Part shown: in pieces, positions 1-7,302 of the stretch | Layout: each line of letters starts with the position of its first letter | Numbering within the stretch: the stretch's first letter is position 1 | Source: Thiomonas sp. X19 | Lineage (GTDB): Bacteria > Pseudomonadota > Gammaproteobacteria > Burkholderiales > Burkholderiaceae_C | Reading direction: 5' to 3' | NCBI RefSeq assembly: GCF_900089495.1 | Contig: NZ_LT605203.1 | Coordinates: 1,855,092 to 1,919,091, forward strand | Length of the DNA stretch: 64,000 nt | Notes under the pieces: generated by a model | What the model saw: the letters and a program-made list of their open reading frames with translations, nothing else | The model's database searches: none | Told to the model about the DNA's origin: nothing | Made by a program: the position numbers and the translations under genes

Positions 1-756
1 CAACTTGCGCTGCACCGCGCGCAGCACAATGCCCAGGATCGTGCGCTGACGCTTGATGCAGCGCTGCAAGCGCCGATACTGCTTGGCATGGGCATAGCCG
101 CCAGCCTTGAAGCGCAAGCCTTTGCCTTCCTTGGCATAGGTCTGCTTGAGCGCGATGCCCGCCTGTTTGGCTGCACGCACCACCTTGTGGCGCGCAATCT
201 CCAGCAGGCGGCTGTCGGTGGGGTGGGCAACAGCCTTCTCCTGCACCGTGGTATCGACGATCACCCGCTGCAGTTCCTGGGGCTGCACGGCCTGGATCGT
301 CACGGCGGTGTCGATGGTGGCTTTGAGCAGCTCTTCCAGCCCGTCTTCGCCCAGGGCGCGGCGAAAGCGCCCGATCTGGGTGGGGTCGCACGGCGGGCGA
401 TGCTCAAAGTACACCCGTCCGCTGAAGAACTGCCACAGCACGTTCTCGCTCCAGCGCACCACCAGGTCCTCATCGCTCAGGTTGAAGGTGTGCTTCAGAT
501 ACAGCAGGCTGATCATCAACCGCAGAGGCAGCCGGGGGCGTCCGGCGGGACTGGCGCCTGCGCCCACCAGCGACTGTGTAGGGCCGAACAGGTCGTGCCC
601 TTCGAGGACTGCACCCTGCCGCGCCTGGTGTTCAAACTTGACGGCCAGCGCCGCTTCCAACTGCGCCCACGGTAGCCGCGTGGCCAGCACTGCCAGGGGA
701 TCGTTCAGGTGGATCATGGCGTCGATGCGGCTGCGGAAAAAGTCGGGCGTGGTCAT
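1..756 (-). CDS. IS5-family transposase, partial at window edge
   Basis: This is the N-terminal part of an IS5-family DDE transposase; the C-terminus lies beyond the left edge. The ATG at 756 is preceded by a GA-rich stretch that can act as ribosome binding site, and an in-frame TTG lies at 762. A DUF772-like N-terminal domain is visible (LPLRLMISLLYLKHTFNLS) followed by the region of the first catalytic Asp (VIVDTTVQEKAVAHPTD). The second and third catalytic acidic residues are not in view. The second copy at 9379-10227 is cut off by IS66, but whether this copy is complete cannot be seen. It is divergently placed to the IS21 genes on its right. Confidence 0.85.
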   Translation of the reverse strand, partial: MTTPDFFRSRIDAMIHLNDPLAVLATRLPWAQLEAALAVKFEHQARQGAVLEGHDLFGPTQSLVGAGASPAGRPRLPLRLMISLLYLKHTFNLSDEDLVVRWSENVLWQFFSGRVYFEHRPPCDPTQIGRFRRALGEDGLEELLKATIDTAVTIQAVQPQELQRVIVDTTVQEKAVAHPTDSRLLEIARHKVVRAAKQAGIALKQTYAKEGKGLRFKAGGYAHAKQYRRLQRCIKRQRTILGIVLRAVQRKL

Positions 757-838
757 CCTCAAATCCCTCAGAAATCAGTTTCTCCAATAACGCTTCTCAA
801 GGGATTCGGTGCACAGAAAAACAGAAAACTGTGAGCAT

Positions 839-1486
839 TCATGCGGGCTGGCGGGGTTTTGCAGGGCCGACGACGTAATGGCACGATCCACCGAAGTACC
901 TCCATGCCTGCTCGTGCAGTTCGGCCCAGACCTGCTGGCTGGACTTCCACACGACGCGCCGGAAGCTGCGCCGCGAGTAGCGCAGCGTGGCCACGAACAG
1001 CCGCGGCTTGCGATAGCGGTCGGTGCCGGGCACAAGCGTGGGGGCGCCCTCGCCGTAGTCGACCTGCATCTCCTCGCCGGGCACAAAGCTCAGGCGGTCG
1101 AACTGCTCGGGCTCCTTGTGGCGCAGGCGCGCGGCGAAGCGCTTGACCGAGTTGTACGCGCCGCCGAATGCGTACTGGTCAACCAGGTCCTGGTCGATCG
1201 CCATGGCGTTGCGCTGCAGGCGCAGCTGCGCCTCGATGAACGCGCGGTGCGGCTCGCACGCCGACGCCGTGGCGGCCGCCGGAGTCGGTGGCCGGGGTGG
1301 AGCAGTTTGCTCTTCCGAGTCGGTGGCCACCCCGGGGCAGTTTGGCCGCTCGGCGGCAAAGCGCTGCTGGTAGGCGCGGATCGTGTGGCGCGAAATGCCC
1401 GTGATGCGGGCGATCTCGCGCTGCGTCGCTCCCTTGCCCAACAGGGTCCAGATCGTGGTTTGGAGATGTGGCTTCAAGACGTTCAA
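839..1486 (-). pseudogene. istA: IS21-family IstA transposase, C-terminally truncated
   Basis: A 215-codon ORF with a TTG start covers the N-terminal part of an IS21 IstA. It shows a helix-turn-helix near residues 20-45 (REIARITGISRHTIRAYQQ), a Pro/Ala-rich linker near 50-75 and the first catalytic Asp region (GEEMQVDYGEGAP). IstA proteins are about 400-500 residues. Here homology stops after GGSCHYVV, just before the expected second catalytic Asp, and the ORF ends in a foreign tail. No istB follows on this strand. It is probably the remnant of an older IS21 element broken when the neighbouring elements arrived. It faces away from the plus-strand IS21 genes. Confidence 0.8.
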
Positions 1487-1629
1487 CTGTGAGTCCCCGA
1501 GACGTGCAAGGGGACAGAAAGTAACGTCCTGCCAGTGTGGCCTCCGGCTACGGCGACGCGCCGCTCATCGCGTCAAATCGCCGTGGCCAGGGTGGAGCAG
1601 TTTGACCTGGCCACAAGTGGAGCAGTTTG
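1288..1629 (+). repeat. Four IS21-end-like motifs around the istA junction
   Basis: Four related 22-23-bp motifs begin at about 1288, 1323, 1583 and 1607, with approximate consensus GTGGCC-N4-GTGGAGCAGTTTG. The last two lie directly 5' of the plus-strand istA and resemble the multiple terminal repeats of IS21 elements. The first two lie inside the minus-strand istA fragment, where they encode the linker. The same set recurs at offset 9471. Confidence 0.6.
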
Positions 1630-1652
1630 GGTGGCCATCAGGGCACGCAACG

Positions 1653-3062
1653 GTGCAGCGGGTGCTGGCGCAGGCCGGGCTACCGCACTGCGGGGCGATC
1701 CAGCGAGCATCAATGATCGAGCCCTACCTGCCGTTCGTGCTGCGCACGCTGGAGAAATTCCCCACGCTGACTGCGGCGCGCTTGTACGCGATGGTGCGCG
1801 AGCGCGGGTACGCGGGGGCGCCGGACCACTTCCGCCACCGCATCGCGCTGCACCGGCCGCGCCCGGCGCCCGAAGCCTACTTGCGGCTGCGCACGCTGCC
1901 GGCTGAACAAGCCCAGGTGGACTGGGCTCACTTTGATCACATGGAGATCGGGCGCGCCCGCCGCCCGCTCATGGGCTTCGTGATGGTGCTGTCGTACTCG
2001 CGCGCGATCTACCTGCGCTTCTTCCTCGACGCGCGCATGGAGAGCTTCCTGCGTGGGCACCTCGGCGCGTTCCACGCCTGGTGCGGGGTCCCGAAGGTCC
2101 TGCTCTACGACAACCTGCGCTCGGCGGTGCTCGAGCGCGCGGGAGATGCCATCCGCTTCCACCCGACGCTCTTGGCCTTCGCCGCGCATTATCGCTACGA
2201 GCCGCGCCCGGTGGCCGTGGCGCGCGGCAACGAGAAGGGTCGGGTCGAGCGCGCGATCCGCTACATCCGCGATGCCTTCTTCGCCGGGCGCGAGTTCGAC
2301 AGCCTGGCCGACCTCAACCATCAGGCCCAGGTCTGGTGCCGCACCCAGGCGGCCGAGCGGGCTTGCCCCGAGGATCGGGACCTGCGCGTGCGCGAAGCCT
2401 TCGCGCGCGAGCAGCCGCTGCTGCTGGCGTTGCCCGCCGAACCCTATCCGGTCGAGGAGGTGGTGGTGGCCCGGGTGGGCAAGACGCCCTACGTGCGCTT
2501 CGACCTCAACGACTACTCGGTGCCCCACACCCACGTGCGCCGCGCCGTGACGGTGCGCGCCGACACCACCCAGGTCCGGGTGCTCGACGGCGATCAGGTG
2601 CTGGCCATCCACCGCCGCAGCTTCGATCGCGGCGGACAGATCGAGGAGCCGCGCCACATCGAGGAGCTCAAGCAGCGCAAGGCTGCGGCGCGCCAACACC
2701 GGGGCGTCAACAGCCTCACGCGCGCCGTGCCGGCGGCGCAGGCGCTGCTGGAGCGCGCGGCCGCCGCCGGCGCGCACATCGGCGCCATCACCCGGGAGAT
2801 GGAGCACCTGCTCGAGCGCTTCGGCGCGCCCGATCTGCAGGCCGCCATCCTGGAGGCGCTGGACGGCGGCGTGGCCCACCCCAACGCCGTGCGCGTTTGC
2901 CTGGAGCGGCGACGCCTGCAGCGCGGCGCGCCAGCGCCCGTGGCCTCCTGCCTGCCCGAGCACGTGCGGAACAAGGACGCCGCGGTGCGGCCGCACCCGC
3001 TCGACACCTACGACCAACTGACCCTGGAGAACGACGATGACGATCAGCCCGAACAGTCCTGA
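1653..3062 (+). CDS. istA: IS21-family IstA transposase, N-terminally shortened
   Basis: IstA is the DDE transposase of IS21 elements and works with IstB. The catalytic core is intact: QVDWAHFDH (first Asp), LLYDNLRSAV (second Asp) and NEKGRVERAIRY (Glu), followed by the C-terminal beta-barrel region. I place the start at the GTG at 1653 (469 residues); the ATG at 1713 is an alternative. The reading frame is open further left, but that stretch looks like junction DNA. The usual N-terminal helix-turn-helix of about 40 residues is missing, so DNA-end recognition may be impaired unless supplied in trans. It overlaps istB by 26 nt, as is typical. The sequence is identical to 11124-12533. Confidence 0.85.
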   Translation: MQRVLAQAGLPHCGAIQRASMIEPYLPFVLRTLEKFPTLTAARLYAMVRERGYAGAPDHFRHRIALHRPRPAPEAYLRLRTLPAEQAQVDWAHFDHMEIGRARRPLMGFVMVLSYSRAIYLRFFLDARMESFLRGHLGAFHAWCGVPKVLLYDNLRSAVLERAGDAIRFHPTLLAFAAHYRYEPRPVAVARGNEKGRVERAIRYIRDAFFAGREFDSLADLNHQAQVWCRTQAAERACPEDRDLRVREAFAREQPLLLALPAEPYPVEEVVVARVGKTPYVRFDLNDYSVPHTHVRRAVTVRADTTQVRVLDGDQVLAIHRRSFDRGGQIEEPRHIEELKQRKAAARQHRGVNSLTRAVPAAQALLERAAAAGAHIGAITREMEHLLERFGAPDLQAAILEALDGGVAHPNAVRVCLERRRLQRGAPAPVASCLPEHVRNKDAAVRPHPLDTYDQLTLENDDDDQPEQS

Positions 3063-3819
3063 TTCTCTGCTGCGCCGCGCCCAGGCGCTGCACCTGAGCG
3101 GCCTCGCCGAGCACTGGGGCGAGGCGGCCGGCGCGCCCTGGGTGCCGGCGCTGCTGCAGTGGGAGGAGGACGCGCGCGCCCAGCGCTCGCTGTGCCGGCG
3201 CATAGCCCAAGCGAAGCTGGGCCGCTTCAAGGCACTGGCCGACTTCGACTGGAAATGGCCCCGCCGCATTGACCGCGGCGCCATCGAGGATCTCATGCAA
3301 CTGCGCTTCGTCAAGGAGGCCGTCAACGTCGTGCTCATCGGCCCCAACGGCGTGGGCAAATCCACCCTGGCGCAGAACCTGGCCCACCAGGCGCTCGTAC
3401 ACGGTCACACGGTGCTGTTCAAGCCCGCCGGCGACATGCTCGGGGAACTGGCCGCCCTGGACAGCGACTCCGCCCTGAGGCGGCGCCTGCGCCACTACGC
3501 GGCCCCCGACGTGCTGGTCATCGACGAGGTCGGCTACCTCTCCTACTCCAACCGCCACGCCGATCTGCTGTTCGAGCTCATCAGCCGGCGCTACGAGAAG
3601 CGCTCGACCATCGTGACCACCAACAAGCCCTTCGCACAATGGTCCGAGGTGTTCCCCAACGCCGCCTGCGTGGTCTCGCTGGTCGACCGCCTGGTCCATC
3701 ACGCCGAAGTCGTGTCCATCGATGCGAACTCGTATCGCCTCAAGGAGGCGCGCGAGCGCACCGAGACCCGGGCGGGCAAGCGCCGAGGCCCCAAGAGCGG
3801 CGGCGAGGCCGCATCATGA
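3037..3819 (+). CDS. istB: IS21-family helper ATPase IstB
   Basis: This 260-residue AAA+ ATPase is related to DnaC and helps IstA choose and bind target DNA. The Walker A motif GPNGVGKS lies near residues 101-108 and Walker B (VLVIDEVGYL) near 160-170, followed by a sensor-I-like TTNKPF. Length is normal for IstB. The start codon lies inside the end of istA, which indicates translational coupling. The stop overlaps the ATG of the next small gene (ATGA). It is intact and identical to the copy at 12508-13290. Confidence 0.93.
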   Translation: MTISPNSPDSLLRRAQALHLSGLAEHWGEAAGAPWVPALLQWEEDARAQRSLCRRIAQAKLGRFKALADFDWKWPRRIDRGAIEDLMQLRFVKEAVNVVLIGPNGVGKSTLAQNLAHQALVHGHTVLFKPAGDMLGELAALDSDSALRRRLRHYAAPDVLVIDEVGYLSYSNRHADLLFELISRRYEKRSTIVTTNKPFAQWSEVFPNAACVVSLVDRLVHHAEVVSIDANSYRLKEARERTETRAGKRRGPKSGGEAAS

Positions 3820-4052
3820 ACCGCCCCCCACTGCTGCCCTCTGGGCTGCGGCGCGGCGTGGCCTTCCTCGTGCCCGACACCTGGAGCGCTGAGCAGGCAC
3901 TGGCCGTGTTCGAACTGCTCGACGATCTGCGCGAGGTGATCGGAACGCGCTACATCGTCGACCTCCAGAGCGCGCTGCGCGAGCAGCGCGAACCCAACCG
4001 CGATCCGCGCCAGCCCGACTTGCCCTTCGCCGTGCCCGACGACGACTTCTGA
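3816..4052 (+). CDS. Small conserved ORF following istB
   Basis: A 78-residue acidic-tailed protein starts at the ATG that overlaps the istB stop (ATGA), so it is translated with istB. The central helix (SAEQALAVFELLDDLREVIGTRY) resembles a small protein often encoded next to istB in IS21-type elements. Its function is not known. The C-terminus ends in an Asp-rich tail. No membrane segment or nuclease motif is visible. Identical copy at 13287-13523. Confidence 0.7.
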   Translation: MNRPPLLPSGLRRGVAFLVPDTWSAEQALAVFELLDDLREVIGTRYIVDLQSALREQREPNRDPRQPDLPFAVPDDDF

Positions 4053-4064
4053 ACGACACCGACC

Positions 4065-4095
4065 ACAACAACGGGGCCGGCAGGCCCCCTGTTGT
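4065..4095 (+). terminator. Strong hairpin after the istAB genes
   Basis: ACAACA pairs with TGTTGT and GGGGCC with GGCCCC around a GGCA loop, 13 nt after the stop of the small ORF. There is no T-run, so rho-independent termination is uncertain; it may mark the end of the IS21 transcript. The same hairpin recurs at 13536-13566. Confidence 0.5.
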
Positions 4096-4158
4096 GTCAG
4101 CCTCTGGACAGCGCCTCGGCGCCGGATATGCGCGGATTTACAAAGCCGTCAACACACG

Positions 4159-4320
4159 GGCTATGCCATTGAAATGCGAGTGAACCCGGCATTTGTGCGC
4201 GCCAATGAAATTCCAGTTTTACGCGGCTCCCACGAAAAACTGACGCAAGCCACAGGTTTTGCCCCGCGTTTTGCGCTGAACGATACGTTGGACTGGATGC
4301 TGACCAGCGACCCCGTGTAG
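4159..4320 (+). pseudogene. 3' remnant of a nucleotide-sugar epimerase/reductase gene
   Basis: The frame reads GYAIEMRVNPAFVRANEIP and continues to ALNDTLDWML before a TAG at 4318-4320. This matches the C-terminal end of extended SDR nucleotide-sugar enzymes of the GDP-4-keto-6-deoxymannose reductase type. The first 80 percent of the gene is absent. A different remnant of the same family, holding the start and middle, lies at 5948-6461. The two overlap in the EIRVN region with different bases, so they do not derive from a simple split of one gene. Duplicate at 13630-13791. Confidence 0.75.
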
Positions 4321-4371
4321 CCGTCAGATGTACAACATCGTTTGACTTCATGGCTGGGCTTGAGTCGGCGG

Positions 4372-4390
4372 TGTCAAACAACGTTTGACA
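4372..4390. promoter_or_regulatory. Palindromic operator-like site upstream of truncated mazE-like gene
   Basis: TGTCAAAC and GTTTGACA form a perfect 8-bp inverted repeat with a 3-nt spacer, ending 10 nt before the ATG at 4401. A related half site (CGTTTGAC) lies 40 bp upstream. Such palindromes are typical autoregulatory operators of AbrB/MazE antitoxins. The gene downstream is broken, so the site is probably a relic. Repeated at 13843-13861. Confidence 0.55.
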
Positions 4391-4400
4391 GGAACCAGCC

Positions 4401-4496
4401 ATGGAAGTGACGCTGAAGAACATGAGTAACAGCACGGCGCTGATCATGTCCCCAACCGCCAAAGCACGAAAAGCAGCCCAATCCTGGCGCTCTTGA
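4401..4496 (+). pseudogene. Truncated AbrB/MazE-type antitoxin
   Basis: The ORF begins MEVTLKNMSNSTALIMS, which matches the N-terminus of SpoVT/AbrB-fold antitoxins. At 4450 the sequence passes into the 101-bp repeat, which contributes a foreign tail and a stop after 31 codons. The dimeric DNA-binding fold needs about 50 residues and the toxin-binding tail is missing, so the product is probably inactive. It shows that the repeat interrupted or replaced an older TA module. Identical at 13872-13967. Confidence 0.7.
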
Positions 4497-4550
4497 ATGC
4501 AGAGGGCTGGAAGCCAGATTTGCGCAGGAATGCGGCGGGCGTCGTTTTGA
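4450..4550. repeat. 101-bp repeat, copy A
   Basis: The unit runs from CCCCAACCGCC to GTCGTTTTGA. Copies lie at 4450-4550, 13921-14021 and 14824-14924. The first two are identical and the third differs at 3 positions. All three diverge right after the final A. An internal inverted repeat CAGCCC (4474-4479) / GGGCTG (4504-4509) is present. A TA gene starts 75 bp downstream. No canonical integron attC ends (RYYYAAC / GTTRRRY) are present at the boundaries. Confidence 0.9.
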
Positions 4551-4624
4551 ACCAGAGCTGAATGCCGAGAGCGGGGGTGTGGAGTATTCTTTCCTGACTG
4601 GAAGATGATTGCGAGGGTTGAACC

Positions 4625-4837
4625 ATGCTACAAACGATTGAGGTTGAAATCGACATGCAGGGGCGAATGCGCCGCGTCGGTGGCGGCGGGCCCCTGCCAG
4701 CAGGCCGCGCCTTGTTGACCCTGCTGACGCCTCCGGCCAATGAAGCCGCCTTGCTTTCAGAAGCAGCCTTGGCCGAAGACTGGCTCAAACCCGAAGAGGA
4801 TGCAGCATGGGCTCACTTGCAGCCGGTCAGGTCGTAG
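4625..4837 (+). CDS. Antitoxin partner of MazF/PemK-like toxin
   Basis: A 70-residue acidic protein lies immediately before, and overlaps by 31 nt, a MazF/PemK-like toxin gene. The N-terminus (MLQTIEVEIDMQGRMRRV) forms a predicted beta strand and the C-terminus is acidic (EAALAEDWLKPEEDAAW), as expected for a tail that wraps round a basic toxin. A GCGAGGG stretch precedes the ATG. I do not recognise a named DNA-binding fold. The role is assigned mainly from position and the toxin partner. The module sits 75 bp after 101-bp repeat copy A. Confidence 0.75.
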   Translation: MLQTIEVEIDMQGRMRRVGGGGPLPAGRALLTLLTPPANEAALLSEAALAEDWLKPEEDAAWAHLQPVRS

Positions 4838-5139
4838 TGTTGCCATTTCCGTTCTCCGATTTGTCGCGGAACAAATATCGGCCAGCATTGGTGTTGGCCG
4901 ATACCGGCCGTGGCGACTGGATTGCCTGTCAGATCACCAGCAATCCATATGCCGATCCTCGTGCCCTTGCATTGACGGCGCAAGACTTCGATCACGGCAG
5001 TCTTGCGCATATGAGTTATGTCCGTCCCGGCAAGTTATTCACCGCCCATGAAGACTTGATTGATCATTCAGTCGGCACTGTCAATCTGGATTTTCTGCAA
5101 AAGGCGCGGGAAGCGGTCATTCTGGTCATCCGAGGGTAA
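4807..5139 (+). CDS. MazF/PemK-like endoribonuclease toxin
   Basis: This 110-residue protein has the PemK/MazF-like fold. It shows the early VVVLPFPFSDLSRNKYRPAL strand, with the conserved Arg-Pro pair, and then DWIACQITSNP. Members cleave mRNA and are neutralised by an antitoxin encoded just upstream. The ATG lies within the end of the antitoxin gene (31-nt overlap), which indicates coupled translation. Length and motifs look intact, so the module is probably functional. Confidence 0.85.
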   Translation: MGSLAAGQVVVLPFPFSDLSRNKYRPALVLADTGRGDWIACQITSNPYADPRALALTAQDFDHGSLAHMSYVRPGKLFTAHEDLIDHSVGTVNLDFLQKAREAVILVIRG

Positions 5140-5258
5140 CGTGTGCCTGGATTGCGGGGCGGTCTCGATTTGGTGCACATCGTTTTCCTGCTGGGGCGCC
5201 GTTTTGAGTGGGCCTCCCCTGCTAAAATGACCACTTTCAATGACCATCTGGAGGGGCC

Positions 5259-5492
5259 ATGCAATCGACCATCGCCGTTGGTGCCTTCAAGGCGCGGTGT
5301 CTCAAACTGCTCGATGAGGTCGCCCAGAGCCATGAGGAACTGATCCTGACCAAGCGGGGCCGCCCCATCGCCAAGGTGGTGCCCATCCCTGCGACACACC
5401 CGCTTTTCGGCGCCATGCGGGGTTCTGTGCAGCATGCTGGCGACTTGATCGCCCCCATCGGCGATAACTGGGAAGCCGGAGCCGCGCCTTGA
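5259..5492 (+). CDS. Phd/YefM-family antitoxin
   Basis: This 77-residue Phd/YefM-type antitoxin starts MQSTIAVGAFKARCLKLLDEV, followed by ELILTKRGRPIAKVVPI, the beta-hairpin typical of the family. The C-terminal segment (FGAMRGSVQHAGDLIAPIG, then DNWEA) is the usual VapC-binding tail. A GGAGGGG ribosome binding site lies just before the ATG. Two ATGACCA copies precede the gene and could be operator half sites. It overlaps the vapC-type toxin by 4 nt (TTGA). Confidence 0.85.
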   Translation: MQSTIAVGAFKARCLKLLDEVAQSHEELILTKRGRPIAKVVPIPATHPLFGAMRGSVQHAGDLIAPIGDNWEAGAAP

Positions 5493-5908
5493 GCGATGTG
5501 CTGCTCGATACGCATGCGTGGGTCTGGCTGCTGGAGGGCGATGCGCGCTTGGGTGCAAGAGCGGTTTCGAGCATTGAGGCCGCGGCACGAACAGGCGCCG
5601 TTTGGGTGAGTGCCATCAGCCCCTGGGAAGTGGGCATGCTGGTGGCCAAACAGCGCTTGGTGTTCACGCACGATGTGCTGGACTGGGTGCAGGAAGCCCT
5701 AGCCCAAGCCGCATTACGCCTTGCGCCGCTGACGCCCGACATCGCGGTGGGCAGCACGCGCCTGCCCGGCGAGATCCATGGCGACCCGGCCGACCGTTTG
5801 CTCGTGGCGACCGCACGCAAACTGGGGGTGGCCCTGGTCACGGCCGGCGAAGCGCTGCTGACCTATGGTCGTGCAGGGCACGTGCACACCATCGACGCAC
5901 GGGAATAA
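5489..5908 (+). CDS. vapC: PIN-domain VapC-type RNase toxin
   Basis: This 139-residue PIN-domain toxin has the acidic active-site residues in place: LLDTHAWVWLL (Asp), SAISPWEVGML (Glu), and GDPADRLLVATA (Asp pair). VapC toxins cut tRNA or rRNA with Mg2+. The start is a TTG that overlaps the antitoxin stop (TTGA); a GTG at 5498 is the alternative. Length is normal. It forms a two-gene operon with 5259-5492 and follows the MazF-like module directly, so two TA modules stand in tandem. Confidence 0.88.
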   Translation: MSDVLLDTHAWVWLLEGDARLGARAVSSIEAAARTGAVWVSAISPWEVGMLVAKQRLVFTHDVLDWVQEALAQAALRLAPLTPDIAVGSTRLPGEIHGDPADRLLVATARKLGVALVTAGEALLTYGRAGHVHTIDARE

Positions 5909-5947
5909 AGCGAACATGCTCGCAGATGGCGGGCAAAGAAGACGACA

Positions 5948-6461
5948 TTGAGCGAAACCATTCTGATCACCGGTTTGCAAGGATTTACCGGACGCTATCT
6001 GGCCAGCGCTTTGCGTAAACGCGGCGCCAGGACCGTGGGTTTGGTGCAGAGCGCGGCTGGTGTCGAACTCGGGAGCACCGATGCAGTCTATTGCGATCTG
6101 ACCGACGCGCAGGCCGTGCGTGCCGCCGTCGCCCAGGTGCGGCCCACCCAGGTGGGGCATCTGGCAGCGCTTTCGTTCGTCGGGCATGCCGAAGCGGCGG
6201 GCGCCGCTCATCGAGTTGGGTAACCTGGACGTGGCGCGGGACTTCTCGGATGTGCGCGATGTGGTGGGCGCTTATGCGGCCTTGCTCGACGGCCCTGTGC
6301 AGGGCAAGCTGTTCAACATTTGCAGCGGCAAGGCCGTAGCGCTGCGCGACGTCATTGCCGCGATGCAGGCGCTCACGGTGTCGATGGCGGTCGAAATCCG
6401 CGTAAATCTGGCGCCGAGGGGTAGCGAAGGCGTGGCGCCGTCGGCAATTGGTGGGTACTGA
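5948..6461 (+). pseudogene. Nucleotide-sugar reductase/epimerase with internal deletion
   Basis: The 5' frame reads ILITGLQGFTGRYL, the NAD(P)-binding TGxxGFTG motif of extended SDRs, and continues to HLAALSFVGH. Near 6190-6225 the frame changes and about 130-150 codons, with the YxxxK active site, are missing. The other frame then resumes with GNLDVARDFSDVRDVVGAY and LFNICSGKAVALRDVI, typical of the GDP-4-keto-6-deoxymannose reductase family. The C-terminal part is lost after EIRVN. The gene is dead and was probably part of a former surface-sugar locus. Confidence 0.75.
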
Positions 6462-6856
6462 CGGATCGTTGAACGCGGGGTTGAACGCTGGGCGCGTCGG
6501 AGGGAGCCCGTAGGGCGAGCGCAGACGCGCCCAGCCTGGGAACGGCGACGGGGGCATGCCCCGAGCGCGTGGTAGAACGGTTGGTCGCCGAAGAACAACA
6601 GGCGCGACACCGGCTCGAACTTGGCGGTTTGCATCCGGTGCCGCGCCTCCCCAAGCCCCCAGGCGGAGCGGACCCATGCAGGCCCGCCGTCGGGAGATGC
6701 GGACTGTCAGTATCGCACCTCCCGACGACACGCGTCACGTCCTGGCGGCGAGGGCTTCGGCACCAGCCGGAGCGCCGATGCCAGAGCATGCCGCTGAGCA
6801 CGATCAGACGCAGCCGCCTAGCCGCCTGTACCTGTGCGGGCGGTGCCGGGCGCATC
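6462..6856. other. Gene-free stretch with a 13-bp-stem hairpin
   Basis: No convincing gene is seen here. The notable structure is an inverted repeat at 6689-6701 / 6714-6726 (GTCGGGAGATGCG against CGCACCTCCCGAC, one mismatch) around a 12-nt loop. The stretch ends abruptly at the left end of IS66. It might be debris of a further insertion sequence. Confidence 0.5.
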
Positions 6857-6918
6857 GTAAGCGGCTAGCCGTTCCACCTTGAACAGCGGATGGATAGCGG
6901 CCAACATGGTGTCCACGT

Positions 6919-7302
6919 ATGTCTGAGGTGGACGCCATGCAAATCAAGAGTGCGCCGCGGCGGCGCCACGCCGCTGAACTCAAGGCCAGGGTGCTTGCCG
7001 CGTGCGGCGAGCCCGGCGCCTCGGTGGCGGCCATTGCGCGCGCCTACGACCTCAACGCCAACCTCGTGCGCAAGTGGCGCCGTGGCGTAGCGCCAGCGGC
7101 CCGGCCGCCGGCATCACCCAGCAGCGCAGGCCACGGCGCAGGCGAGTTCATCGCGCTGGCTTTGCCAAGTCGTGAGGCCGTCCCAACAGCGCTGGCAGAC
7201 ATCCGCATCGAACTGCGCCGGGGTGCCACGAGCGTTGCCGTGAGCTGGCCCCTGGCGGCTGCCGATCAGTGCGCGGCGTGGCTTCGCGGTTGGCTACGAT
7301 GA
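6919..7302 (+). CDS. tnpA: IS66 accessory protein TnpA
   Basis: A 127-residue TnpA of the IS66 family. The N-terminal helix-turn-helix is visible (AELKARVLAACGEPGASVAAI, then ARAYDLNANLVRKWRR), placing it among Tnp_1/IS3-orfA-like DNA-binding proteins. TnpA is required for IS66 transposition. Its TGA overlaps the tnpB ATG (ATGA), so the two are translationally coupled. It starts 62 bp inside the left inverted repeat. Intact. Confidence 0.9.
   Translation: MSEVDAMQIKSAPRRRHAAELKARVLAACGEPGASVAAIARAYDLNANLVRKWRRGVAPAARPPASPSSAGHGAGEFIALALPSREAVPTALADIRIELRRGATSVAVSWPLAAADQCAAWLRGWLR

Larger units (their letters stand above)
1..4550. repeat. Long direct repeat, copy 1 (continues left of window)
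   Basis: This stretch matches 9472-14021 with a constant offset of 9471. All encoded proteins are identical and I saw no base difference where I compared the two by eye. The left end lies outside the window. The right end coincides with the last base of the 101-bp repeat at 4450-4550, after which the copies diverge at once. The block carries IS5- and IS21-type genes, an epimerase remnant and a truncated mazE-like gene. Near-perfect identity implies recent duplication or gene conversion (inference). Confidence 0.95.

Noticed and set aside
88..790. Two long plus-strand open frames opposite the IS5-type transposase (and again at 9457-10261)
   Set aside because: They are mirror frames of the minus-strand transposase in GC-rich DNA; they have no ribosome binding site and low-complexity composition.
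1710..3365. A 551-codon minus-strand open frame opposite istA/istB
   Set aside because: The plus strand carries intact IstA and IstB motifs; the minus frame is His/Arg/Ala-rich with no recognisable domain.
4097..4462. Minus-strand ORFs with a shared IGLLFVLWRLG tail around the 101-bp repeats (4444-4788, 14776-15126)
   Set aside because: The shared part is only the repeat read backwards; upstream parts differ and overlap plausible TA genes. Treated as repeat DNA, not a protein family.
4450..4550. 101-bp unit as a classical integron attC site
   Set aside because: No RYYYAAC/GTTRRRY core at the ends on either strand and no integron integrase in the window, although the cassette-like layout is similar.
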